From: Camelus bactrianus
Taxonomy: Eukaryota > Chordata > Mammalia > Artiodactyla > Camelidae
DNA: 64,000 bases
Reading direction: 5' to 3'
Assembly (NCBI RefSeq): GCF_048773025.1
Contig: NC_133570.1
Span: 21,426,001 to 21,490,000 of the forward strand
The translations under genes were made by a program, and so were the position numbers. Below the pieces are notes generated by a model. That model did not search any database, was not told where the DNA came from, and saw nothing but the letters and a program-made list of their open reading frames with translations. Below are positions 47,131-57,729 of this stretch, one piece after another (the stretch's first letter is position 1; each line of letters begins with the position of its first letter).

Positions 47131-49050
47131 CAGTACTCTGTGATGGAGCTGTGGGTCTTGGGTAATCCCATCTTGATAGTTTTGTTTAACCCCACTCTCT
47201 GCCCAGCTGAGTCCAGGTGGTTAATTACACCCAGCTTTGTGGGAACACCGTTGTTTCTACATCAGTTCCATTTACAAAAACGTTGACCTTCTTTTTGGGT
47301 GTGTCCTTCAAGTGAGCTGCACAGAGGCCTGTCTGGGACCTGGGTGGTTTTCTATACTTTAGGTCCCCCCCCCTTAAGTCTCTCCTGTGCTACTTGCTGT
47401 CAGAATCCATGCAAGTGTGGCTCACAGGGCAGCTCAGGCATCATGAACTATTTGCATATTAAGTTTCCTAGCGAATCTCCCCTCACCATCTCCTCAGTCT
47501 TCCCTGGACCCTGAGTTTACTCCTCTGTCCACTGGATCAGAAACTGTGACACTAGTTCCCCTAAACTGTTGTCCCCTTCCTGTGACAGGACCTGTGTCCA
47601 TGTCAAGGAGCAGGAGGACAGAGAGGACAGATGCAAAGGGGATGCTCATCCCCTGGGTGGGAAGACAGCTCCTAAATCATAGGGAATGGTCCTTCTGCCT
47701 CCACCATCAGTAATGCCCAGCCGGGATGCTGGGCCGGGGGACAGAGAGCAGGGCACATGGCCAGGGAACTGTGAGTTTTCCCGCAGCGGCTCTGGCACTG
47801 GCGCTCTCCTTCTTTCCTTCCCCCAGATCAAAGGAAGCTGTCATGCAGCTCTTCTGTCTCAGGCAGGAGCCCTTCCAGCCTCAGGCTGCCTGAATCCAGG
47901 GAACAATAGAACCTCACCCACTCTGAGTTCAATGACCTTCCAGTCCCAGTGACTACCCCAGTCTGCTCTGATGATTCCTTTTCTTGGTACCCAAGTAGCT
48001 CCTCCATGACTTCTGCCTGGGTTTTATAGGTGCATTTGGTGGGAGAAAAAAATGTGTATTTACTACATGTTATGTGAAATCAGGATGCAATGGTACAGTT
48101 TTAAATTTGGTAAAACAGAACAGGACAGAATGAGACAGAACAATGGGGGGAGGAAAACGGGAATGATGAGCCTGAGTTTTAAAGCACTGAGGTAGAAAAC
48201 CAAGAGGAAATGTTTTCCCAACAGTTTTTCAGTGTTCCTTGGATCAGAGATCACTTCTATCTTGACCTGGGTACTTGGGAAAGTGGAGCCTACAAGCAGC
48301 AAAAACACATCTTGTGACCAAAGCAATAACACAAAGATGAAATGAGATGAAATCTTTGACTATCAATTGTGAAATAAATGTCACAGCTGTGGGCCCAGAA
48401 ATGCCACTTTGTGCCAGCTGCTCTCTCTCCACTCATTCATCTCTTCTGAGGTCAGAGTACTGGCCGGTGGGCTCATGGATCTAGTGTCTCCTGTGAGAAT
48501 CAAAAGAGGAAAAGGATAGTGCCCTGCACAGAGGGCAAACAGCAGAATTGGGAGAGTACTGTCAGAGTCAGGACACGGCTCCTGCCTGGTGTCCCCTGTT
48601 CCTCCTGGGAGGCCTCACGATTGTGCACCTGGTGCTCAGGGGTACCTGTGGGGGTGGCCTGGAGGTCAGTGATCTGCTCATGGATTTCATGCGGCAGATG
48701 CTCCAGAACAAAGGGGTGGGGGTGGGGAGGTGAGCAGGCTGCAGCTGGGTGGGTGCCACCCAGAACCCAGCAAACAGCAGGTGTTTCCCCAAGATGGGCA
48801 CCTCTTTTACTACAGAAACTCTGTCGAGTGAGCATCCGGCAGAGGGCACTGCAGAGCATCCCCCCCGCACAGAGAGTCCCAGAGACACAGTCACATCCCA
48901 GCACATACACAAAAGATCCAGGAGCTCATTGAGCAGGGCCACAGCTGGACTTTCTCTCCTCTGCAAACAAGCGAAACACAACACATGTTCCTTAGTTACA
49001 CAACATCTATGGGTCAAAGATTTTAATCCTCTGAGCAACACAAACTTCCA
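47130..49050. other. Unassigned interval, no gene seen
   Basis: No V segment, repeat family or protein was recognised. Overlapping open frames on both strands at 48500-49270 (up to 211 codons, minus strand) overlap the promoter and leader of the 49.2-kb V gene, have no domain features and look fortuitous. Confidence 0.45.
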
Positions 49051-49107
49051 GGGATGCATAGAAACTACTGGCCATGGTGGAGGTGGGAGAAGCAGGGAGA
49101 GGAGCAG

Positions 49108-49115
49108 GTTTGCAT
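49108..49115 (+). promoter_or_regulatory. Variant octamer GTTTGCAT of the 49.2-kb V gene
   Basis: One-base variant of the octamer 113 bp upstream of the ATG, the same variant as at 15977. Confidence 0.6.
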
Positions 49116-49220
49116 GGAGGCCCTGCTCTCCTCTGCAGCAGTGGGAGGGGATAAGAGAAGTCTGGGGGACCAAGCCCAGGGTTGGGGGCTCAGAAGGCAG
49201 CACTCTGGGGCATCTCCACC

Positions 49221-49689
49221 ATGGCCTGGGCTCTGTTCCTTGTCACCCTCCTCACTCAGGGCACAGGTGAGGCTCCAGGGAAGGGACATGGGGACATCTG
49301 GCTGATCTTTTTTGTCTATATACTCAGGGAGACCTGGGGCCCAGCGCTGAACTGATCCGAGTGTGTTTTTGCCCTTTTCAGGGTCCTGGGCCCAGTCTGC
49401 CCTGATTCAGCCTCCCTCGGTGTCCAGGACTCTGGGAAAGACGGTCACCATCCCCTGTGCTGGAACCAGCAGTGATGTTGGGTCTGGAAATTATGTCTCC
49501 TGGTATCAACAGCTCCCAGGAACGGCCCCCAAACTCCTGATCTACAGAGTCAGCAATCGAGCCTCGGGGATCCCTGATGGCGTCTCTGACTCCAAGTCTG
49601 GCAACAAGGCCTCCTTGATCATCTCTGGGCTCCAGTCTGAGGACGAGGCTGATTATTTCTGTGCCTCATATAGAAATGGTGGCACTGCG
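49221..49689 (+). CDS. IGLV2: IGLV family-2 V gene, open frame with unusual framework 3 (A-type block 3)
   Basis: Germline lambda V gene. Leader exon 49221-49266 ([16 protein letters not shown]), intron 49267-49381, V exon 49382-49689. The frame is open, with Cys23, Trp41 and Cys104 ('DEADYFC'). Framework 1 carries '[19 protein letters not shown]' changes. Framework 3 reads '[20 protein letters not shown]' where relatives have '[20 protein letters not shown]': the conserved Arg-Phe is Gly-Val, and further changes follow at Gly-Asp, Thr-Lys and Thr-Ile. Arg in 'RFSG' normally pairs with a conserved Asp in V domains, so folding may suffer. No CTCF-like motif was found 0.7 kb upstream, since the block joins unrelated sequence near 49050. 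Open frame, doubtful function. Confidence 0.85.
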
Positions 49690-49728
49690 CACAGTGGTCC
49701 AAGTTCACGGGGAAGTGAGATCACAACC
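49690..49728 (+). promoter_or_regulatory. V-lambda RSS, 23-bp spacer
   Basis: CACAGTG (49690-49696), 23-bp spacer, ATCACAACC (49720-49728); the nonamer is weakened. Confidence 0.8.
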
Positions 49729-49734
49729 TGCCCT

Positions 49735-51371
49735 GAGCCCTCAGGCTCCCCGTGGCTCTGCCTCTGCTGGTTGGCCATCTGCATCTGTTGTTGAAGCATC
49801 AGAGCTCAAAGGAGACCCGAGACCCTGCAGAGGGATGAGAACCAAGAGGAAGACATGGTTTTCATATTTATTATCCCTCCTCTTGTCCTACATATGAGCG
49901 GGCTGAGCCAGGGTTCAGGGACAGACCCTGGGTCTCTCACAGTTGCCCTCTACTCGCCTGGGTGGGCCCTGTCCGGGAACCACCCTGCAGGCAGACGTCC
50001 TCCCCGAGATCATGGGCGCCTTGCAAGGTGGCTTCACATGGACGATGCTCTGGAGGGTGTGTCCCTCATTCCTCAGGGACATCAGGACACATGTCCCCAT
50101 GAGGAGCCAGAGCAGGTTGTAGGTGGAATGCCCATTAATCTAATAACTGTTAGAATTCATTTTTAAATTGGGTAGAAGTGTCCTGGGTTCAATATTTGCA
50201 TTTTCTTGAAATTGCAACCTTTTCCAAATGCAACTTTTCGTAATATTGAAATTATGTGAATTCACTTAAATGGATGAGATGAAAAACAAAGTGCATTAGG
50301 AATCTATTTGCTGCATAACAGGTCACCCCCACACTTACAAGTGAAGAGAAAAAGAGTTGACATCCAGTGTTTTCTGGCACATACAACCTGGAGCTGCTCT
50401 TTTCTGTGCTTGTGTCTCCTGGTTCTCATGAAGGTGCAGCCCCTTGTCAGCTGGGCTATCTCATCGAAGTCCCCTCTATGTTTGGAAGCTGCCCCCTAAT
50501 CAGGCTTACCCCCTTCCTGCCATGTGCCTGCTTTTCCTCACCACATCATCTTCCTGATATATCTGATTTTTTAACCTTGCCAGTTAGGCCCCATATTTTC
50601 TGCATTCCATGCTAGTCTCTGTGTGATTAATCATATTTCTTCATCCCAGCATTTTCCGTTGGACCAGAATCTCAGGTCTTACTATCTATCTGGTCATAGC
50701 TCTGGTGTATTGCTGAGAATCGGCACCGAGTTCATTTCTAGACTGTACTGTCATTGCAATAATATCTGCTCCTAGGTTTGGGGTCCGGGAATCAGACCCA
50801 GAACAGCCTCTGTTACTTGGTGCCCTCCCCTATGGCTGTGGGGACAGTGGGGTGTTCTGTCCCTCTGTCTGCTCTCCTGTTCTCTTTTTCTATGTGATAG
50901 GCATCTGCATTTATAACTCGTCTTACATTTTTGTTAGAAAGCCTTTTTTTTAAATGAGATAGAGCTCAATATGGCTGTACACATGTTCAGAATTCACAGC
51001 CCAGAAACTATACAGACACGAGATATCAAACATCCTTCTGAATATCATGACTCTGAGCTTGTGGTTTAAACAATCACTTCTGCTCTTTATAGGCAGATGT
51101 ATGTGTTTGTACATGAGATTCTGAGCAGTGGTCAGTCTTATGTCCCTCCCGGAGCCCTGCCCTCTCTGGTCCCCACTCCAGGTCCCTAACGTTTAATGCA
51201 CACTAAAGTAAGAGACTACCATTTTGCCTCTTAGCATGATCAGAAAACTTTGGACAAGTTTCCATCCAATTTTTGAAATATATCTGGAAATATATATCAT
51301 AACGGATATCTGGTTTCTTGGATAATTATATCTTGATTCTGTGCATCTCCATGAAAAGAAAAACACAGAAC
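49735..51371. other. A-type V downstream flank, block 3, shortened
   Basis: Collinear with 11700-13340, then jumps to sequence matching about 14915 onward ('aaaccaagggccagtcttgc'). Some 1.5 kb present in blocks 1 and 2 is missing. No gene was seen. Confidence 0.65.
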
Positions 51372-51804
51372 ATAAACCAAGGGCCAGTCTTGCAAGCAGG
51401 TCTTTCCAAACACTTTAGTCTCAACCTATGGGCAGCTCTTCCCCGCACAAATCCTGTGTGTGTGCCTGCCCCTGGGACCAGGGCTAGATGCGAGGAAAAC
51501 CCAAACTTTCACCATCAAGTCCGGTTAGGTTCTCTCAGACTGTGCTCTCTCTTTGTAAATGCGCACACAGAAGACACACACACACACATGTGCCATCACT
51601 CCTGGAGCCCCCTCCATGTACCCTGAAAGGAAACAGGATCTACTCTGTGGGGACCTTTTTCCTTTTGCCATCACCTGTGATCTCTGTGACAAGAAGCAGG
51701 AGCATCAGCTGAGTTGCAAGGGGAGGCAGGAGAAGTGGGGGATCAGAGTTGAATTGTCAAGTGCCCTCAGCTGCCTCTCTGGCCACCGTATGCCCCATCT
51801 GAGG

Positions 51805-51818
51805 CCACCAGGGGGCAG
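51805..51818 (+). promoter_or_regulatory. CTCF-like core motif CCACCAGGGGGCAG
   Basis: Forward CTCF core 616 bp upstream of the former ATG at 52421. Confidence 0.55.
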
Positions 51819-52307
51819 GGAATCCCTAAGTTTGGGGAAGGTTCTCCTGTGGTTCACCTGCCTAGGGTGAAGTCCCAGAGCTTATGCCTCCTGAAGCCCC
51901 TCAGTGAGAGTTTGGGTTCCAGGGTCCCCATCAGTTCTGCTTCATGAGCCCTTCACTAGAAACACCAATAAGTGTCCCTGGGGACTCCCGCTCAGAGCAG
52001 CACAGAGACAGGGGACAGAGGGACAAGGGGACCATCTTGCTGATGAGGCAACATGGGGCGAGGGGTGCACACACCCTGCTCTCCTTTGATGTCAGGACGA
52101 GAAGAGATTGAATCTCTAACTAATTCCAGCCCTTCTGGCCCCTGTCCTCACTTTTGACACACAGAAAAGAAAATAATTTGGGGGGATTATTAGCCAATGA
52201 TACCTTCACTCTAGTACAGGGTGACAGGGAAACAAAGGGTGGCTCGATTTCTGGGGACCTGTAATGGTCAATGGTCAGGTTGGGGGGGGAGCAGGGGCAG
52301 AAGCAAT

Positions 52308-52315
52308 TTTTGCAT
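52308..52315 (+). promoter_or_regulatory. Degenerate octamer TTTTGCAT of the 52.4-kb V pseudogene
   Basis: The octamer position reads TTTTGCAT within 'caatttttgcattg', with T insertion and substitution compared with CAGATTTGCATGG of relatives. Confidence 0.5.
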
Positions 52316-52420
52316 TGAGGCCCCGCCCTCCTCTGCAGCTGGGGAAGGGGATAAGAGAGGCCTCGGGGACAAGGACCAGGGTTGGGGGCTCAGAAGGCAG
52401 CACTCTGGGGCATCTCCACC

Positions 52421-52884
52421 ACGGCCTGGGCTCTGCTCCTTGTCACCCTCCTCACTCAGGGCACAGGTGACGCTCCAGGGAAGGGACACGGGGACATCTG
52501 GCTGATCCTTTGTGTGTCTGTCCTCAGGGTGACTTGGCGACCAGGCCTGAACTGACCTGAGTGTGCTTTTGCTCTTTTCAGGGTCCTGGGCCCAGTCTGC
52601 CCTGATTCAGCCTCTCTCGGTGTCCAGGACTCTGGGAAAGACAGTCACCATCTCCTGGAACCAGCAGTGATGTTGGGTCTGGAAATTATGTCTCCTGGCA
52701 TCAACAGCTCCCAGGAACGGCCCCAAAACTCCTGATTTATCAGGTCAATAAACGAGCTTCAGGGATCTCTGATCACTTCTCTGGCTCCAAGTCTGGCAAC
52801 ACGGCCTCCCTGACCATCTCTGGGCTCCAGTCTGCGGACGAGGCTGATTATTACTGTGCCTCATATGGAAGCAGCTACAATGTG
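52421..52884 (+). pseudogene. IGLV2: IGLV family-2 pseudogene, start codon lost (B-type block 3)
   Basis: Lambda V segment with leader exon 52421-52466, intron 52467-52581 and V exon 52582-52884. The start codon is ACG instead of ATG. In framework 1, five bases are missing compared with relatives (near 52655, 'atctcctggaacc' for 'atctcctgtgctggaacc'), which removes Cys23 and shifts the frame. Framework 3 and the CDR3 end (ASYGSSYNV) look normal in their own frame, and the RSS is perfect. Its framework 1 shares 'LIQP...SRTLGKT' and its CDR1 shares 'GSGNYVSW' with the 49.2-kb gene, while its flanks are B-type. Confidence 0.9.
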
Positions 52885-52923
52885 CACAGTGGTCCATATT
52901 CATGGGGAAGTGAGACCAAAACC
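52885..52923 (+). promoter_or_regulatory. V-lambda RSS, 23-bp spacer
   Basis: CACAGTG (52885-52891), 23-bp spacer, ACCAAAACC (52915-52923). Confidence 0.85.
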
Positions 52924-53473
52924 TGCCCTGAGCTCACAGGCTCTCTCCTTGCTCAAAAGATGCTTCCACGCCCTGAGCAGCGGACTTATGCAGCTCTGCA
53001 ATGACATGTCTGGGCACCTCTCTCCTCCCACAGTGAAGGTGACAGGAAACATGCACCTTGCATCATTCCCTTGGGAGGGTAAGTGCTTCATCTTCCCAGG
53101 AGTCTTGGGTCTCAAACGGGCCACTCTTTTCAGGTCTTCATCAGCAGTGTGATGGTTAGTGGTCCATGTCTACCTGCCTAAGGTAAGAGATGCTCATGTT
53201 GCTGCAAAAACACCATTTCTTGATGTGTCTTTGAGTCTGTTTCCAGAGGAGATTAGCACTGGAATCCATTTCTTAGTCAAGAAGATTACTGGTGCCAGTG
53301 GCGGTGGGCAGGGTCCCTGAGTGGAGGGTCTGAATAGAACAAAAAGGTGGGGTTAGGGGCGTGTGCCCCCTACATGTCATCAGAAAAGTCGTCTTCTCCT
53401 GACCTGGGACACTGGCACTGCTGGGTCGTCAGCTGTTGAACTCAGACCTGGACTTACATCACTGGCCCCCGAG

Positions 53474-53689
53474 TCACAGGACTCTGGACTCAAACTGAAT
53501 TAAATCACTGCCTTTCATGGTTCTCCAGCCCTCTGCATGGGGGCCATCCCCTCCCAAAGGCAAGGTTACAATCAAAGCCAGCAGAGTCCCAGCGGCCATC
53601 AGAACAGTCTGCCGGGCACAGATCAGTGACCCTGGCTTGGTGATCGGGGTATTCCTAGGGGTGAAATAGGCAGGAAGCGGGCTAAACAC
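53474..53689 (-). other. Short minus-strand open frame, paralogue of 17133-17345
   Basis: A 71-codon open frame with the hydrophobic segment ARQTVLMAAGTLLALIVTLP, matching the frame at 17133-17345 over its whole length. Its role is unknown; it could be a displaced piece of the neighbouring retroviral fossil. Confidence 0.3.
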
Positions 53690-53889
53690 TTACTTGGGCT
53701 TATAAGAAAAACACGTATAGGTCCAGTGAGCAAAAGTTTAACTCAGATCACAAAAAGAGGGTCACAGCCCCTCAGTCAGTGGATTCCCAGGCTGGAGCCA
53801 GTTTACAGACCCAGACCCCCATGAAGGAAAGGGAGGCTCCGTCCCCTGGAGGGGGAGCTCCGGTGCATCACTGAGAATTCATACTGTTG

Positions 53890-54975
53890 ATCTTTCTCCC
53901 GGGCTTCCCCAAGGCACCAATAGCCTTTATCGGGGTAACTGTGCTTTGGGGAAAAGGAAATAATCAGACTTTTCAAGGACTACTGGACCCCGGTTATGAA
54001 CTGACATTGGTTTTGGGAACACCAAACCTCACCGTGGCCCTCCAACGAGTCGGGGTTTCTGGAGATCAGCTGAACAGTGAATGGTGTTTTATCTCAGGTC
54101 TGTCTCAAGGTGGCTCGAGTAGGTCCCTGAATCCATCCTGTGGTCATTTCTCCAGTTCCAGAGTATAATTACCGTGTGGCCTGAGCTGCCCGCCATGAAC
54201 TGGGTGCCATCTGAACCACAGAACTCTAGGACCAGGTTCCCCTGTCAAAGAGCGCAGCACAAGTGAGCAGCCGCGTCACCGCAGCCCCGCTCGGGGCGTC
54301 CTCCAGGGACACGGTGAGAGGACACCCTCCGTGGGCAGCACTTCCGGCAGCGCACCTGGTTGCACTTTTTGGAAGGAGAAATGGCCAAGCATGCGATTAT
54401 ACATCTATTAATTGGTTTGGCTGGATGATCAGGAACTTGGAAGAAACATGATAGGAAATTTGGTCAAAAAATTTAATTGGGGAAAGATACGTGGATAGAA
54501 CGCTCCCAGTGGGCAAAACAAAAAAAGTGAAGATATTTGTGTCCAGTGTGAGCAGCCTCGAACGGGTGACCTGAGTGGAGGAGGGACTTTTGTAATAAAG
54601 GGCCAGGATGACTCACTCTGCAGGTCCCAGGCAGCATCTTTCCCAGCCCCCTCTGTCTTCATCCCACGGCCTCATGAACAGGTGTCAATGGCGACCGGGC
54701 CAGAAATTAGGCAAGGACTCAGCATTGAGTGGCCACCACAAACCAAGGTCAACCAGGCAGTCCAAACAGGTCTTCTAATAGCCCAGAACCTTCGGGAATG
54801 AAACCATGAGTCACCACCCCCCACCCCAAGGTCAAGAACCATGATGAGCTGAGACGCTTGTGGAAGGCAAAGGAAACAGAGCCTGAGCAGCAGAAGGAGG
54901 GGGCTGTGGATCCCAGCTGTGCCTGTGGGACCGGCCACGGATGTGAGGGCTGCAGATGTCAGGAGTGTCCCCTAT
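53890..54975 (+). mobile_element. Class I endogenous retrovirus pro-pol fossil, B block 3
   Basis: Paralogue of the fossil at 17560-18640. It has the protease-like stretch (about 53900-54170, 'GLLDPGYELTLVLG') and the RNase H-integrase stretch (about 54430-54830). LTRs and most of the polymerase are missing. It is broken, old, and inherited with the V block. Confidence 0.7.
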
Positions 54976-54984
54976 TTACTTTGT

Positions 54985-55075
54985 CATGAGTGTGTGTGTA
55001 TGTCTGTCTGTGTGTATGTGTCTGTGTGTCTGTGTGTGTGTGTGTCTATGTGTGTGTCTGTGTGTATATACACAT
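54985..55075 (+). repeat. (TG)n microsatellite
   Basis: Interrupted TG tract, paralogous to 18648-18752. Confidence 0.85.
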
Positions 55076-55079
55076 ATTA

Positions 55080-56390
55080 AGCAAGTAGCTTTGTTTTCCT
55101 TCCTCTCTCATCTACTTATCATGTGACTGGAACTCACCAGCACTTCTCAGGGAGTCCCTGGGCTCCATTCAGGTTTCAAATACCCTGAGGCAAATAATGT
55201 CCAGAGATTTATTGATGCCTCAGCTGCCTAAATCCCTGCAGCTGGCTGACACATGTTACAATGTGAGGGCCACAAGCTAATCACATCAAAACGTCTGAAA
55301 TACCCACCCCAGCCCCGTGGAGGAGGGTCACACTCCCCACTCTGTCTTCCCTCGGTCACTATCCCAAGGATTGGGATAAAACATACTAAACAGACATCCA
55401 GCCCAGAACAAGGAGTCCCAGGTCCACATAAATGACCAGATCTGGGGGTGAATCAAAAAGGGAGTTTCCAAATGACCACACGCTTTCCCTTTATATCAGA
55501 ATGTGCCAGAACACATGGACAGTATTTGATAGCGAGCTACTGGCTTGACTCGAGGACTTCTAAGATCCGGTAGAGCATAAACTTGAGATATTTCACTTAG
55601 AGGTTTTCAAGAAAGGATCCAGGGAGTCGGAGGCCCAAACCTGAGTTTTTCAGGCCTGAAGTCTCTTTGGAGAAAGGAGGTGAGCGAGAAGCAGGTGGCG
55701 CTGTAGGACCATGTCTGTATTTCTGGGGGCCTGGCCCAGCTGTGAATCTTTTCAACTGACACAGTTTGCATTTCCCATCTGTGTCACCGTGAGAAGCGGT
55801 GTGCTGTCCGGGCAAGGTCGGCCTGTACTGTGGACCCCGCAGCCAACCTTCAAATAAAACCAATTTAAATAACAGTTTCAGACAATCAACCGTAAAGAAG
55901 ACAACATTAAATTTTAAAAAATATTCAGTTAATGAAAAATAGAGATAAAGCAAAGCAGCAATGAGGAAGACATGGGACAAAAAGTAAAGAAGAAGCAAGA
56001 TGAGACATTTTCACAGAAATGTATTATGAATCCCGACAAAGGCAAGTGGGGAAAATCCCACAATTAAAAGGCAGACACGGGCAGATTGAATTTTACAGCA
56101 AGACCCGTGGAAATGGCCCTGCACGGCCAGAGCGGCCTCCCAGCCCACAGACCCTCTGGCTCTAACCCAGGACACAGCCCCTTGCCCTCCCCCACGGGCA
56201 GGCTGAAGGGGGCTCCTTATGATGATCGAGGGTCTCCCTTCTGCACCGGGACCCTCCGTAACCCCTGACATCATTCATTGGTCTCCATTTCCAAAATTTC
56301 TGCAGATACTTGACATAGAACCATAGGAAATGGATGAAACCACAGAGGGAAAAGAAAACCATTAGAAATGATGGATAGAAGGAAAAACAT
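55080..56390. other. B-block 3 flank and unassigned sequence
   Basis: 55080-55770 is collinear with 18753-19470 and carries a CTCF-like agcaggtggcgctg (55690-55703). 55800-56390 was not recognised. No gene was seen. Confidence 0.45.
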
Positions 56391-57260
56391 ACAATCACAT
56401 AGCACGTCGCCCTGGGATTAGCGTTGCTCACTCTGCATAATCCCCTGTAGATGCACCCAAATTGCCCTGTGTACTCGGCATCCGGTCCTTTTCATGGCAG
56501 AGTACTGGTCCATGGTTCCGGTCCAGACGTCTAGGACGCAGTCAGTCACCCACTGAAGGACGTCGGCACTGCTCTCAGCTGGGGCTGTTCCGCACTTGGG
56601 AACTCTGGACGATTGTGTCTACTTCCCCTGTGACCTTATGTTCTCACTTCTCTGAAATATATGCTCAGGTGTGCATGGCTGGGGTCTTTGGTGACCTCAA
56701 GTTTAACTCTTTAAGAAGCTGCCAACTCTTTTGCAGACATTCTCCACCAGATCCCACTTCTCTTAGTCACACATGTGCCACCCAGCTTCTCCACATCTTT
56801 GCCAACATGTGGGGCTGTCTGGATTTTTATTATATAGCCCCTATGATAGGCGAGAAGTGCTGCCTCACTGTGGTTTCATCTGCATTCCCCTCCTGGCTGA
56901 TAAGGGAGGGCTGTTCACGTGCTCATTGCCGCCCATCTGCGCTCTTCCACAAAATATTTGTTCTAGCCCACTGGCCATCCTCTAAGTAAGTTCTTCTTGT
57001 CATTTCTTTTTTCTTTTTACTCTTTAGAGTTCAGCCTGTTTAGATACACCCTGAATTCATCATTCATAGGTTATATGATTTGCAAATATTTTCTTTCTAC
57101 CTGTTATTTGGGTTTTTTTCATCCCCATTACATAGTTTGCAAGCAAAAGATATTGATACTATTGGCGTTCAAAGTTTTGATACTTCTTTTTGAATCACGT
57201 ATATGGCATCCCCAATATTTGCTTAATCCTAGAGCCAAATGGTTTGCCAGTCTTTCTTCT
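56390..57260 (-). repeat. Old antisense L1 fragment
   Basis: Text such as 'gcataatcccctgtagatgc' and 'ccaacatgtggggctgtctg' with a following AT-rich part is antisense old L1, paralogous to about 23800-24520. It sits in the same position upstream of a family-3 V gene. Confidence 0.5.
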
Positions 57261-57635
57261 AAAATTAATTGATGTATTTGAAAAGACTTCCTCTGAGGTA
57301 CATGAGCAATTTCACTGGGTCTGATGATGGGACTCTGGCCTCTCACAGCAGCGTGGTGACTGCTGTCCCCACAGCACCCACTATAAGCACTGCCCAGCCC
57401 ACACTGTCATGCCTCAGCAATTCCCCCAGGCCCAGAGGGGAAGCCCAGGCGCAGACTGAGGTGGCAGTGCGCTTGCTGGGAGCAGGGGGCAGCACTTCCT
57501 CACTCAGCACCAGAGTCTCTTCTGGGACCTGGGCCCTGGCCTGGGAGTGGGGCCCCCACTGAAATCCTCCATTGAGCCCAGCTGCTCTCTGCTCAGGAGG
57601 GAGCCGGTCACCAAGGTCACAGGGCCAGGAAGTAG

Positions 57636-57643
57636 ATTTGCAT
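57636..57643 (+). promoter_or_regulatory. Ig octamer ATTTGCAT of the 57.7-kb V gene
   Basis: Perfect octamer 94 bp upstream of the ATG, the same spacing as at 25009. Confidence 0.85.
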
Positions 57644-57729
57644 GAGGATGACCCCTCTGAAGATAAGAGAGTCCCCAAGACCCCACCCCCAGTTGTGGAC
57701 TCAGAGGCAGAGCTCAGGGCGCCTCCACC

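Noticed and set aside
48568-49270. A 211-codon minus-strand frame and a 173-codon plus-strand frame
   Set aside because: They overlap each other and the promoter and leader of the 49.2-kb V gene, and have no domain or compositional sign of a protein.
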